A stretch of 64,000 bases of DNA from Crambe crambe (Eukaryota > Porifera > Demospongiae > Poecilosclerida > Crambeidae), in assembly GCA_963924555.1 (NCBI GenBank), contig OZ004590.1, positions 3,628,501 to 3,692,500 of the forward strand. Direction: 5' to 3'. Under the pieces are notes generated by a model that ran no database searches, was not told the DNA's origin, and saw nothing but the letters and a program-made list of their open reading frames with translations. The position numbers were made by a program, and so were the translations under genes. Positions within the stretch are counted from its first letter, which is position 1, and each line of letters starts with the position of its first letter. Positions 52,632 through 64,000 of this stretch are shown in pieces.

Positions 52632-52721
52632 AGAAAATGCTTAATCTTGGTAGTGTGCGTATGAACACAAGAGCAGCCCTTGTGGTGCTATTATTTGTCA
52701 TATCAGTGAAAAGTCAGCCAT
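52628..52721 (+). CDS. RPTP-C exon 1: signal peptide
   Basis: Begins MKKMLNLGSVRMNTR, with hydrophobic core LVVLLFVISV and end SQP, phase 1 with donor GTAAGT. It aligns with 25160-25256 but is one codon shorter. Confidence 0.86.
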
Positions 52722-55700
52722 GTAAGTTACATGCTAGCTACACTATGCTATAGCTAACTTATTAAGTAGCTAGTGTGGACTCTTCCTGGAAATTTTTTAT
52801 AGCTATAGTTACGAAGCGCTAGCTATTGATGTTTGCTATTTTTATGACTGCAACTAAACTGTCATTTGTTTCCAACTGGCCATATGCAAACTTGATTTTT
52901 GAATTTAGATGGGAATCTAGCTGTACTCTGTAGGTCTGAGGCTATTATGCTCTTTTTAAAAGCCTATTATGCTTTTGAGCAATTCCCAAAAATTTTACCT
53001 ATTTTGCTCATTTAGGTGCCTATTATGCTCAAAATTATGCTCAAAATTTTTTTGACAATGAAAGTGTGTGCATGTGCAATTCAAGTTCAACCTTGTTGTA
53101 GCTACTGCAGCAAAAGCACAGTTGACAGTCCACAGGCTTTTACTACTGACTTAGTAGCTAGTGCTGAGTCAGTGTCACTGCCTGTCAACTGACTCAGCTG
53201 TAAAAGCAGCTGTAAAAGCCTGTAGATGCTACAATAGATAGTGCTATTACCTATTAGCTATGCCAACATTATGCCAGCATTATGCCAGCAGAATGGAAAT
53301 ACCAAAATTAGCTATGCCGGCATAATAGCCTCAGGCCTAGTACTCTGTGAAGCTGTAAATCAACTAGCTATGCAATGTGCAACATTAGACAGTGAGGAAG
53401 GGAGCAAGTAAAATAGCTATACAATGAGCATCTGATCTTGTAGCTGAGGCTCCAACTTCTTCAACTATGGCTGTTCCAGTCTGGCAGCTGCATAGGAAGC
53501 CACAAAGCACTGGAACATTTTTATTGGCATAGGAAGATGATTCTGTACAATAGTCGATTATACCTGCAGCATTAATGCTATGCTATTAAAATGATACTTT
53601 TAACTAAAAAGAAACACTGTTATGAAGGCTGATGCAAAAGCTAGGGACAGAAAATTAGCAAATACTTTGGACAAAAATTTCCCAGGACCGAATATACTTC
53701 ATGAAAAGAGTGATTAGTTATTGCACCAGATTTTGGCTTCAAAATACAAGTACAGTGTCCAGAAGTAGAAGCTCATTGACATACTTTCTGCTGCCATGGA
53801 CAAGTACCTTGTGGCTTTGTAGGAGTTTCTTCTCTAGTAGTTGCATTTGAAGACAAAGTTTCTTGCCATTGTTCAGATTTCAGAGGTGGCTACTCTTCAG
53901 TAACTATAGGCTTATATGCATACCATATTATGCATAAGCAAAGATTTTGAAACCATGCCCACTTTTACATTACCACATCCCTTTTGCCACACCCTCTACA
54001 TGAAGCATCGCTGATAGCTTTAGTAGTACCTGTCAGCAGGCACAATTTGGCCTGTATTCCACTTACTCTTTGGCAAAGTGTATCCTAGTAATGATACATT
54101 ATAATGATATTCATATTCATCTCGTCTAATTAATATGAATATGATATTCATATTCATCTAGTTAAAAGTGTCTGAATGTCTGGACTTTTATTCACTAAGA
54201 AATAAGCATGGCACACTATAGCTAATTTTGTAATGACAGTTCATGTGCGTGCATGTGTGTCATTTGAACTTTGAACTGAAAGATATACGTACATACTGTT
54301 CATCTTAGCACTCTGGTGCCAAGATAAAAGGCGGGGGGAGGATTAGCCTCATTCTCAGGCTCTAAATTTTGAGGAAGCAGACAAAAGAGCCTGGTGCCCA
54401 GTGTTTGCACATGCGCCAAAAATTCCCCATGATTTGGAATCTCTCCGTGATGCATGACGCAGTACTACTGAAATCAGCACTGCAGCAGACAGCTAGCTCT
54501 AGTTCATTTCATGTACCAGTTCTTCTTCGCGGACGGTGTATTTATTTGATGCCTTATCTCAGCTGCATGGGATAACCCCACCTAGTAGCTAGCTACTGAA
54601 TAAGGAGCAGCAGCAAGCAATTCTCTCTGTTCGTTTATTCATTGGGGAATAGTGCAGAGTTGAGGCTGTGATCATCTCCTCTGGCTTTAAGGGAGAGCAG
54701 CTTATGGATAACGAAATTCTTACCATTATGAATAGTTTTAGAAGTGCCAGTCTTGTCTTCTCTTCTCTTCTCCAGAGAATCTAGCTTTCTTGGTATTTTA
54801 TAGCACATGCTCATACGCGTAGTTACATGCTGTGACATCACACACTGTCATAAAGTGTAATAGGTGGGAATTTCAAATTTTTGGCACATGCACAAACAGT
54901 GGGTACCAGGCTCTATTTCCCACCTCTGCATAATTTTAGAGGCTGGGTATAAGGCTAGGAGAAGATATGCCTCTTCATGCAAAAAAGTAGGGAAGTTGCC
55001 CCCCCCCCTTCCTCCCATTCCTAAGCTATGCTTATAATAAGGGCTAGCCATCCAAACCTCTTGGATTTATTGCAATTTTTAAACTTGCAGCAAGCAATGT
55101 GCACACACAAAAATACTCCACTCCTAGCTATAATTAATTTTGTATCTTGATTGATTTTTTCTGGTCTACTTTGAGCATAAACATGCTGAGCTCTCTACAA
55201 GTCCCTTGTTCAGAGGTTTCACTGCGGATATAATTTCATAGGTGCCAACTTTCAAAAATCTATTTCAGGGACAAAAGCCACACCCAACAGCCACACCCAT
55301 AATGGCGTAATTTTTATAGTCATCATAATCATGATCATACTAGTTCATCAAGTTCATTCTCAACAGGCTGCTGAGTATCCTTACAAACTACTGTAACCTA
55401 GGCTCTAGCTACGTAGCTGATAGCTTGAATTCATGTAGCTACATATAATTATTTAATTGTGTACATGAGTGGATATGCAACTGTACATGGGTTTCAAACC
55501 ATATCAATTGAGGAGTGGCTAGTGTAAATTAGCTGTCTGCCTAGTTTCCGGGACAGAACAGTAGCTTCCCCGGGACTCTGTGACATAGTGATGAATTCGG
55601 GACTGTCCTGGATGATCCGGGATGGTTGGCACCTATATAATTTATCAGGACCAAATAAAATAAAATAAAATATCCACGCAGTCAAGGGTCAAATTTGGAA

Positions 55701-58700
55701 TTCAAATTTTGGTGGCTCTAAGTGTTGTGCTCACCTTGACTGCCAAGTTGCTTCAAATTGAGCTGCTATAACTCCTGAAACACAGTCTTGGACCCCTTAT
55801 TCACTAGCAGATGAGTTATCTTGGAGAGAACAATCAGCTGTGCTAGATGGGGGTCCATGAGAGGGCAATCCCTCAATGTTCAGTTGTTTGGGGCTTGGTC
55901 CAAGATATGAAATGAAGTCATAATGGGTCCTTTGTCATCTGGGGAGTGTACTTCCAGTTGGTATAATAAGTGTGTGGTTAGTATCTCCCCCTTAATGGCA
56001 TATAATTGATTCCAGTTGTAGAAATGAGTGCACCAACATATAAAAACTGCTCTACAGGGCTGGATCCAGGGTTTTTAGATAGGTGGGGTTGCAGGATTAG
56101 GAGCACAAACACTGGACCATGAGGAAAGGAGCATATTAGTTTTGGAGGACCCATGTTGGCTTCACTGGTAGGCTACCACTATTGAGCATTGCTTAAATTA
56201 TTAGTTGCACAAAATCGAATCCGGTTTGTGTGCATCATGAGTGTAGGCAAAGAGATGAAGCATCCCAAAATTTGTGTTGTAGCTAGCTAGCTATTACACT
56301 CAAAGTCAAAGTGACACATGCAAGGTCACACCTCAAATCACAGTTAGTATGCACCGAGTTATCTAATGTGTGACCCTTGAAAAGTAAGCCAAAGTGTTCC
56401 AAAAGATATCTTTGAAGTGACACATAGCTAAAAGGTTACAGGTGTGATTGTTAAGGAAATCACATAATCCGAAAGATATCTTTGAATGACACGTGCATGG
56501 TCACAGGTGTGATTGTAAAAGGAAATCACAGTTAGTATGTACCAAGTTATCCAATGTGTGACCTTGAAAGTGAAAGCCAAAATGGATGTATTATGTATAC
56601 ATAGATTATTTCTTTCTTTGACCGTAGCCTTAGATCCTACAGTGTAGTTTAGTTAGCCCACACGTTCTCTCTTCTAATTATGCTACTTACTTTAGAGGAG
56701 AAACACAAATTGTCAAAGAAAAATAGACATGGCTAAGCAAGTAGGCATGGTCAAATTGTATAATAGCTTGGGAAGTTGGGGGAAAAAAAGGGAGTTTGCA
56801 ACCCTCCCCTGGATCCAGCTCTGCTCCAGGAGGCTGAGTAAGAGTCAGGCCCACATAATTTTTATAGTGTGTTCATGATGTCCATGGAGGAGAAGTGGTT
56901 CCATGGTGTTGTAATCAGGCATATGTGCACTTGCATAATAATGGTGAAACAGATCATCAACATTGATGGAGACATAGAATTATTTAAAAAAGACTTTTGA
57001 TCACCAAAAGATAAATTTACCTTGCTCAAAACAAACAAGTAGTTTCCTTGTCAAAGATAAGTCTCTCTCTGGAGCATATTAGTAAATCTACTATAGTTTT
57101 TCAACTTCTCTATTTCCTCTTGTTCCTTCATCTTGTCATCCAAAACTCAAACTAGACCTCGCATTTCCACCTGCAAATTCTTCTGGCATTAGGGATGCAA
57201 CTTCACTGCTACTAGATTCATGTTTGCTATCCACAATAATAAATATACACATACTTTGACACAAGCATCTCGGAGGGTACAACCACAGGATCTAGGGCAA
57301 AACTAGCATCAATATTAACCACATTTTCATTTGCATTGCATGACTAATCTGGGGCCTATTGACATGAGATTATAGTCTATTATGTGAGGGCTTTTTTTAT
57401 TCCTTTCGAAAATGGACTAGTGACAGCAATACCACAGACCTACCTCTACACTGAGAAGTCACATTTCTAGTCCTTGGTAGCCACTGCCTTTTCAGGTATG
57501 TTTGAGCAGACCCCTTCAGTTTCCCACTTCTTATTGGAGCTGTCCAAAAACCGGCCTGGTCTCCCAATTTTGATATGGGGATAGACTTCTGAAAACTTAG
57601 TGGTGAACTGTTATGCCCACCATGTGGTCTTGCTCATCCATGGAGTAGTTTGAACAAGTGTTGATATGTTGGTGCACTCATTTCTATAACTGGAATCAAA
57701 ATTAAGGGAGAGTTACTAACCACACACCAACTGGAAGTACACTGCCCAGATGGCAAAGAACCCCTTGGGCTCATTCTGATTTCATCATTACATATCTTGG
57801 ACCAAGCCCCAAACTGAACATTGAGGGATTGCCCTAGTCTCGCATAGCCAGACCCTTTTTCTTGTGGGTGGGGGAAAGAAAGGGTCTGGTCAAACTTGCA
57901 TGAACGTTTCGTTTTGCACAGTCAGCAATTATTTTTTAAATGCGGGCAATAATATCAAGTAATATTTTGCGTGCGCATCAGTACTATTAATGTGCATCAA
58001 ATATAATCTGGCATAGCCAGCCCCGAGCGCTTCCCCAGTAGATAGAACCCTGCTCATGGTATGGTGCTCTGAGCATGATGACCTAGGGTAAACTGAGCAT
58101 GCACGACTGTTCCATAATGCTTACATTTCCCTAGTAACCATGACCGAATATTCTCTATTATGCAGTGACTGTTACTTGGAGAGGAAATAACATCACAGGC
58201 ATTCCAACACTGATATATCATGATGAGGTTGAAACTGTTATGTATTCACCTCCACCAACACTCAGTAATCCTAATGGTCCTGGTGGTCTACTCTGCAACT
58301 CTACAGCTGGCTCTATTGCTTGGTGGCCAGGAAATGGTGCAATGACAGTCTTTGATACTAATAGAGATAAAAGGATCATCTACCAGATAATACCAAGTGG
58401 AAACCTCACGGCCCAAATTGTCCGTGATGGGAGAACTCAAGATATTTCAGGAAGTCCACAATTTGATTTTCATAATGGATTGTTTACTTGTCGACGGAAT
58501 GGTGATATTTCAACAGCAGTTCCTGTGGGATTTTATCAGAGAAATGGTACAACAGGTGAGTTAATTTGTGTTTACAAGTGACATGAAATTAAAAAATGAA
58601 ACTGTCATTGGGGCTTGCTTCACTCACTCCACACTAGGGAGTTGGCTGAGAAATTTCATACCCTATGTTCTAATGTTGGAGTTTCTTTGCATGATGACCT

Positions 58701-59438
58701 TGAGTGAAATTAGCACAATTCTTTCAGGTCTGCACATAGCTAGAATATACATGTGGTATTAATTTTGAAGGCTGATAGGAATATTGCTGTGCTTACTTTT
58801 TGGGAATCTGGTACTATAGTTAACTATCTGGATTCCCTACATCAAAGCTGATAGCTGATACATGAATGAAGTCATGTATGTGAAAGATCATAAAGTAGCA
58901 GCTTGATGACAGGTGCCGAGACACAGTACCAGAGTTGCATGTCAATGTGTATAGCTATAATACTGTGCAGACTAGTTAGCTACGTAGCTGCATAGCTAAC
59001 TATGCTGTTCAGATGTCAGGAACTTTAAGCTGTGTACTGCTGTGATTCAACTACATAGCTACGTATATGTATCTATAGCATTGAGTTCACTAAAAATGTT
59101 GCATTTTACTCTAGTACGTGGTGCTATTACAAGACCTGTAGTAAGTATCATATCGTCTTCTTTTAATGCTGCCCCTCCAAACTTCACTCTGGCTGGTGAT
59201 ACTGAAGGAGGTCCTCCTGAAAATTACAATTGGACAAGAAATGGTGCACTCATCACTAACAATGACTCATTCAGCATTTCCATTGGAGTAAATGATGTAA
59301 ATAACCAAACTTCATATGACAAAAGTCGCTATCGGAGCACACTGACTGTGACTGGGACACTACCTGGAGTGTACCAGTACTCTGTCTCCAATAGAGCCAC
59401 ACCCAACACTCTCACCTCCAACATCAATATAGGAAAAG
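52628..59438 (+). CDS. RPTP-C: third receptor phosphatase, 3' end beyond window
   Basis: Visible exons: 52628-52721 (signal peptide), 58166-58555 (Ig1, 130 codons), 59115-59438 (Ig2, 108 codons), all joined in phase 1. Ig1 starts TVTWRGNNITGIPTL like A-Ig1b and from FDTN onward equals A-Ig1a. Ig2 has a diverged loop DVNNQTSYDKS and ALITNNDSF. The sequence after Ig2 (61630-62170) matches the intron after A-Ig2a (3105-3760), so C is probably organised like A and may carry a second Ig pair beyond 64000. The phosphatase part is inferred only from homology. Confidence 0.8.
52931..53339. mobile_element. hAT-like element with 8-bp target duplication
   Basis: Termini TAGGTCTGAGGCTATTATG and CATAATAGCCTCAGGCCTA are inverted repeats with one mismatch. 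GTACTCTG flanks both sides (52923-52930 and 53340-53347). RPTP-B intron 1 has a single GTACTCTG at 25474-25481 in homologous sequence. The 8-bp duplication and TAGG termini fit hAT. 409 bp, no ORF. Confidence 0.88.
55864..57834. mobile_element. 2-kb element with about 185-bp terminal inverted repeats
   Basis: Left GGCAATCCCTCAATGTTCAG, GGGGCTTGGTCCAAGATATG and CCAGTTGGT are mirrored at 57648-57834 (CATATCTTGGACCAAGCCCC, CTGAACATTGAGGGATTGCC). The interior has no transposase ORF and includes repeated AAGATATCTTTGAA/AGTGACACAT blocks at 56380-56560. Confidence 0.7.
58166..58555 (+). CDS. RPTP-C exon: Ig1
   Basis: 130 codons in phase 1. Cysteine/tryptophan spacing GLLCNST...IAWWPG...GLFTC. The second half, including the loop TQDISGSPQFDF, is identical to exon 1613-2002, and the identity continues into the following intron (GTGAGTTAATTTGTGTTT). 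Confidence 0.86.
59115..59438 (+). CDS. RPTP-C exon: Ig2, cysteine-less
   Basis: 108 codons in phase 1 with the conserved core GDTEGGPPENY, RYRSTLTVTG and GVYQYSVSN. It has the most divergent loop of the four Ig2 exons (NDVNNQTSYDKS), which adds an NQT sequon. Confidence 0.86.
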
Positions 59439-59543
59439 GTCAGTACATTTTCCTTCTTTAGCAGATGAGGGTGTAGCTAATTCGAGATCTATAAGAGAAA
59501 AATATTGATTCCAAATAAAAAAGAAAAGTAGGGATGGCTGTGT

Positions 59544-59782
59544 GCAGTTCAAAAAAGTTTAGCAACAATAGAGTGAACTTCAGTCAAGTAGCTAACCCCT
59601 TACCCATCACCAATATTACCAAACTACGAGCTAACTATTCCTACTTCACTCCCTTTATATCTCATCTTGGCCTGTCATGGGAGTGAAGTAGGAATAGTTA
59701 CCTCATAGTTTGGTAATATTGGGTAGGGGGTTACTTGACTGAAGTTCACTCTCTTGTTGCTAAACTTTTTTGAACCGCATGT
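59544..59782. mobile_element. Foldback MITE in RPTP-C intron
   Basis: GCAGTTCAAAAAAGTTTAGC pairs with GCTAAACTTTTTTGAACCGC and ACTATTCCTACTTCACTCCC with GGGAGTGAAGTAGGAATAGT, across a loop TTTATATCTCATCTTGGCCT. Shares the ACTTCACTCCC core with the palindromes at 36640 and 38090. Confidence 0.78.
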
Positions 59783-60734
59783 TGTAGTTGTGCCTGGTAA
59801 GGCGGCCCAAGCGCAGTCAACAGAATGAGTAGAGTACTTGTACGCGAAAAAGATTATAATGTAAATCAAAACTGTACAAGCAGAGAACTAAAATAAATGT
59901 GGAAGCACAAATCATTTATACGATGTCTTAATTAGTGGGTGTGTCCAAGTAAATGTATCCATTAAGTTCCACATCCATTCACTGTCGTAAGATTGTCTTG
60001 GTCGTAGGTGTGGTTAGGAGTTTCCTAACACCGCACACAGCCACGAAATGAATCTGATCTTGAAGGACTACTGCTGTATAGCTATAGAGTTCATAATAAG
60101 ATTGCCATTGACCTAATTTTGTATAATTTTAAGGCCTTTATACTACCTGATATACTGTTGCATCAAGGCTTGATTCATAACCAGACTAGTGCCTAGAGTT
60201 AATGCTCTGAGCATCGAGCATAGTTGCCAACCATCCCGATTTGGCCAGGACACTCACGCTCTTGTCCCAGTCCCACCCGACATAGTGCTTTAACAATGAC
60301 TTGTCCCAACAGATAGAGCTACGTGGAGCTAGATCTAGTTTATATTATAGTAGTTACTGCAGCACGCTCAGCACACATGTGATCTGAAGTTATAAACAAA
60401 ATTAATGACATCATGTTCTATTTTTTTAAAGGTCAATTTTAATCAAAAGTGCATGTGATCAACAAAATTTTCACGTGCGCCACAAACTGTCCTATATTCT
60501 ATTTTCAGAAGTTGGCAACTATGATCAAGAGACCAACATCGAGAGAGAAAGCCAATGACAGATTCGCTATATAGTCAGTTGTGAGGTCAAGGTTCAAGAA
60601 TCACGTTACGGGGGTGGGGCATAACCATGTTGTAGGTTGAAAGCTAGCAAGTTGGAAAATGACATGCTATTTTTTAATATGTCAAGTTAAAGGTAAAGGA
60701 TTATAGCGCAGTCATTTCTGAGTAGATTGGTATC

Positions 60735-61265
60735 AATGTAGGGTTTCAGTGGAATGGGCGTGGCTTCTCTCATTAGAACAATACAAACTGGGCTCTCTGT
60801 ATCTCTTCTATTCTTGCTACAGGCTCAACTAAACTTCTTGCATCTGGAAAACAATGCAGAAGATGATAGCTATGTCTGCTCAAACGCCTCCAGAACAGCG
60901 TCAACAATCGGCACCAGCCCCCGTCTAAATCTAAAATTTTTATGATTTGTTCATCATCATCAGATTTGTCTTCTTTGACAGCTGTAACTCTATGATCCTT
61001 TCACATACGACAATCAAATTCATATCAACTTGTGGAGTTATAATCACACAATGTGCTTTTACCATCATTATCCACACAGTTTTCCTCAAAAATAATCAGT
61101 CATATCAAATGAATTTTCATTACAAACGATACTATGTCAGCCATTTTGAAATTAATGACATCATTTGTCACGCGTGAGCATCTATCACGATCACATGCAT
61201 GTACGCGCATGCCAACCAGTACCTAGCTAGCTCTAAATAAAAAATGAGGTCATATAAAAAAACAA
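60735..61265 (+). mobile_element. Dispersed element with small ORF, copy 3
   Basis: Same internal order as 26905-27448, with the left hairpin mostly lost. It sits in the RPTP-C intron after Ig2, within a block absent from the corresponding RPTP-A intron. Confidence 0.5.
60754..60945 (+). pseudogene. Small ORF of dispersed element, copy 3, frameshifted
   Basis: Identical start MGVASLIRTIQTG and NFLHLENNAEDD, but an insertion after AEDD shifts the frame, so the C-terminal Q/P-rich end is lost. Confidence 0.35.
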
Positions 61266-61392
61266 GTGAAAGGAAAAAATTTGTGCTAAATAAAAAGGCC
61301 ATGTAGGGTTAGTCTGTACTTTTACCTATAGCAGTAAAAGTACAGACTAGCCTTTTTATTTAGCATAATTTTTTTCCCTTTCACTTGTAAGA
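61260..61392. mobile_element. Short foldback MITE
   Basis: CAAGTGAAAGGAAAAAATTT...TAGTCTGTACTTTTAC pairs with GTAAAAGTACAGACTA...CCCTTTCACTTG around CTATAGCA. Arm sequence is common to the ends of the small-ORF elements. Confidence 0.78.
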
Positions 61393-61400
61393 ATGAAGTT

Positions 61401-61403
61401 GGT

Positions 61404-61437
<34 letters not shown>
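61401..61437. repeat. (GAT)n microsatellite
   Basis: Twelve or so TGA/GAT trinucleotides directly after the foldback MITE. A shorter (GAT)n lies at 3936-3955 in the small-ORF element of RPTP-A. Confidence 0.9.
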
Positions 61438-63069
61438 ACTGCTTTGTCTTCTGCTCTTCATATTTGAGTCCTAGCATATTGAAGGTGTTCTGTTTTCAAG
61501 TTAGAAGTTGCTGACTGTAGGAGGGAAGTATTCTGGAGTTATGAAAGAAAATACTAAGTAGCTATTAGTCCAATGGGACGATCCATGCCATCCCTACTTA
61601 GAGAGTACTACATGTACTCTGATAAATTATCATTTCACTTACAGACATGCATCATCTTGAAAGTTTGATGTCCATTAGAGAAACTTAGCTAACTGCAATG
61701 TATTATATACACTTCTTTTGATTAGCCAGCAGCTGTTTATGCATCTCAGTATGCAATAGCTATTATTTCATTTAAGAAGAGCTTCATTCCACTCCATTTT
61801 TTCCTTGGCCAGAAGAATCAGTCTTAAAGACTGCCAACCACTTGTTTTCTATTTAGGATGGAGTCAAACTTAGCTACCTATAATATTATTGTTCACTTCT
61901 CAATCTGCATAGTGCTATGGTCAAACTAGTAGCTAGCTATATCTAGTGCAAATGATTCGAAGTTAACTATGCCGTAAAAATAGTTTCTCTTTATGCTAGC
62001 TAGCTCTAGTGTACATGCTGTGTATCTAGCTATGATCATAAAATGTTCAATGTGAGGGGTTGTGTTTCATGAACTCTAGTTAGTAATTGTGATTCTTCAC
62101 AGATTGACAGTGATAGATACTCCCATCTAAGAAAGTAGCTAATAGCCTAAAAACCAAGTGAAATAAATACCACAATACCAATATTTTCACAGTAGCTAGC
62201 TGTGACAGCTTGCACTAGATGTCTGTTGATATATGAGAACTAGCTAGCTAAAAACGGTTAATCAGCTGATCTTATGTTGATGACAGTTTTTCTGATGAAT
62301 GGGTGTGGCCTTTCAGTGTGCAGTACAGTGCGGTTTAAGAATGAATAAAAATATTTTAAGTGTGAGTGTACACTATGTGCGTATGCACGTGCACGTACAC
62401 ACGTTCGTGATCGATTGATCAATCTGTAGCAAGAGAGAAACGAAGAGAACGAATTAGGCAAAGCCTCTTATTATTTTCGTCCAGGAAAGGTCAGTTTTAC
62501 CTAGTTATAACTCAGCCCTACTGAGCAGTTTAGCGGATCCCTGACTGCCTCACATAAACAATTCCAGCTGCTAGCTAAATCATTGTTTTTTAAACAGTTA
62601 TCAAAAGAGGGTGTGGTTAGAGGAAAGTGGGTATGGTCAGGCCAAACATTTTTCCACACCAATGTGCAGATAATTTAACCCTTAGCCTGCATTAGCAGCT
62701 AAGGTTTGGAAATCAAAATCAAATGGGCAGGGGTTGTCACGCCTAAAAGTCGTTGACAATTATTGATGGGCCATGCCCACCCTCTGTGGTCTCCTTCTCA
62801 GTATACAGAGGCCAAGCTGGATCTGCTCAACACCCAAGACACTCACCATGCCCTCCTGTGTCTTCTTCTTATAAAAAAAAGAGTGTCAAAAGCAAAGATC
62901 AAAGCTTGATCAAAGAAAAACCACTTGACTCATCACTTCAAAGTTCCAATTTGACCGCTCTATTATTCTCAGAGATTTTTGAGATAGATAAGGCCACTAA
63001 ATGCTGCCAATTCCAAAGTTAAGCAAGTTTTCCCATTTAAAAGACTAATATGCAAAATTGCACGCTTTT

Positions 63070-64000
63070 GGTAGGCAAAGGGAGAACCGGCTATGGGCCT
63101 GAGTTCCCCCACTTAGACATAACAAAGCTACTGTGAATAATTATCCAGCCTACTAGAGCCTACTACAAAGTGCAGACCCAGGGAGCTCACCATTTCAGAA
63201 ATACGGCAAGCAGGTAAATCGCTGGATTCTTCTTCTTCTCTTCTTACTATTCTTTTTAGACAACCATATCTCTCGAACCACTCAAGCTACAGCAAGTATT
63301 TCCACTCTAAATTCTACAAACTACAATCTTTTCTACTTGTCGGTCCTCTAAAGAGTCGAAGAAAAAAGAGACAATACAGAGCACAGTACTCGACTAACTT
63401 AATTATTGGAAGCCATATTCTCAATAATACGCATGCACATGTATTTGATATCCAATTATTACTCAGCTAGCTCCAATCCATCTACCAGTACACTCTATTT
63501 CAGATTCATCTGCATCTTCGACCTACAATTATAGCACTTCAAGCCTTGACTCGCTGATATGCTATTGGAGAACTACTTCTCTCATCTGTCCCTGCGTATA
63601 CACATAGAAGAATGAACTCCATACCATGAAAGAGAGACCAGGAACAAGTAAGGGGAAAAAACATTTCCGTGAAATTAAAAAATGTAGGGATGACCATTGC
63701 TCAAAAAAATATGGAAACAAGGGTAGGCATGAAGGATAGAAATGGGATCAATCTTTGTTCCGTACCTACATATGTGCACTATTATCTGAAGCTACCCGAT
63801 GTATATGTAGGGATTGTTGGCTGGATATACAGAACAAGGATTGATCCCATTTCCATCCTTCATCACTATCTTACTTTTTGAGCAATGGTCATCCTTACAT
63901 CTTTTTTTTTCTTTTCATTTCACAGAAATATTTTTCCCTCACTTATCAAAAAAAAATGGCTTCCAATAATTAAGTTAGTTGAGTACTGTGCTCCGTAGTG
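63070..64000 (-). repeat. Inverted copy of the 50-52 kb dispersed repeat
   Basis: CTCAGTTCCCCCACTTAG-like start, ATTATCCAGCCTACTAGAGC, AGACAACCATATCTCTCGAA and CATACCATGAAAGAGAGACC are the reverse complement of 51440-52210 in order, then a foldback MITE (63647-63945). Confidence 0.7.

Larger units (their letters stand above)
52722..58165 (+). other. RPTP-C intron 1
   Basis: 52722-54050 is homologous to RPTP-B intron 1 (25257-26220) apart from the hAT-like element. 54050-55860 and 57840-58020 show no recognisable gene; ORF 54369-54575 and its neighbours have no domain. A 2-kb inverted-repeat element occupies 55864-57834. Confidence 0.6.
59439..64000 (+). other. RPTP-C intron after Ig2 (runs off the window)
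   Basis: Relative to the A intron, a block from about 59485 to 61625 is extra and consists of repeats. 61630-62170 is homologous to 3105-3760. 62170-63060 has no supported gene (ORF 62753-63022 unrecognised). 63070-64000 is dispersed repeat in reverse orientation with a foldback MITE at 63647-63945. Confidence 0.55.

Overview
This is an AT-rich animal genomic window, most likely from a demosponge of the Amphimedon type. That is an inference from the very short introns, the frequent TAGCTAGC strings, the receptor architecture and the foldback-rich repeat landscape; no rRNA, tRNA or organelle marker confirms it. Coding content is dominated by a tandem array of large receptor protein tyrosine phosphatases (RPTPs), all on the + strand.

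RPTP-A (1613-20211) enters from the left without its signal-peptide exon. It has two Ig-like pairs (Ig1a-Ig2a-Ig1b-Ig2b), five FN3 domains, one transmembrane segment, an Ig domain on the cytoplasmic side, an intact phosphatase domain D1 and a degenerate D2. RPTP-B (25160-47756) appears complete: the 26 exons I traced sum to 4461 nt (1486 aa) with no frame break. It has one Ig pair and otherwise the same layout. RPTP-C (52628 onwards) shows its signal-peptide exon and one Ig pair, then runs off the right edge. Between A and B lies a decaying D2-only pseudogene (23242-24944). Small scrambled FN3/D2 relics follow both A (about 20500-20870) and B (about 48090-48485), so the repeating unit is large and old relics were copied with it.

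Every ectodomain exon begins and ends in phase 1, so modules can be gained or lost without frame damage. The N-terminal Ig exons differ mainly in two or three short loops and look like mosaics of one another. D1 exons and even some D1 introns are almost identical between A and B. In outline, a variable outside is joined to a homogenised signalling inside. The expected role is cell-surface recognition coupled to tyrosine dephosphorylation; the ligand is unknown.

The long introns and intergenic stretches are packed with mobile DNA. Recognisable items are several foldback/MITE families, two pogo-like elements with TA target duplications (one nested inside a foldback element), a third TA-flanked element, a hAT-like element with an 8-bp target duplication and a readable empty site, a TAA-flanked Harbinger-like element, a broken Crypton/DUF3504-type recombinase gene, a decayed transposon-type gene split by a 1.5-kb long-inverted-repeat element, a 170-bp satellite, a 230-bp tandem repeat carrying nuclear-receptor DR1 motifs, and three tandem copies of a 0.8-1.5 kb unit whose central palindrome loop is inverted between copies. 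A 57-codon small ORF recurs in a dispersed element. Stretches where I see nothing interpretable are listed.
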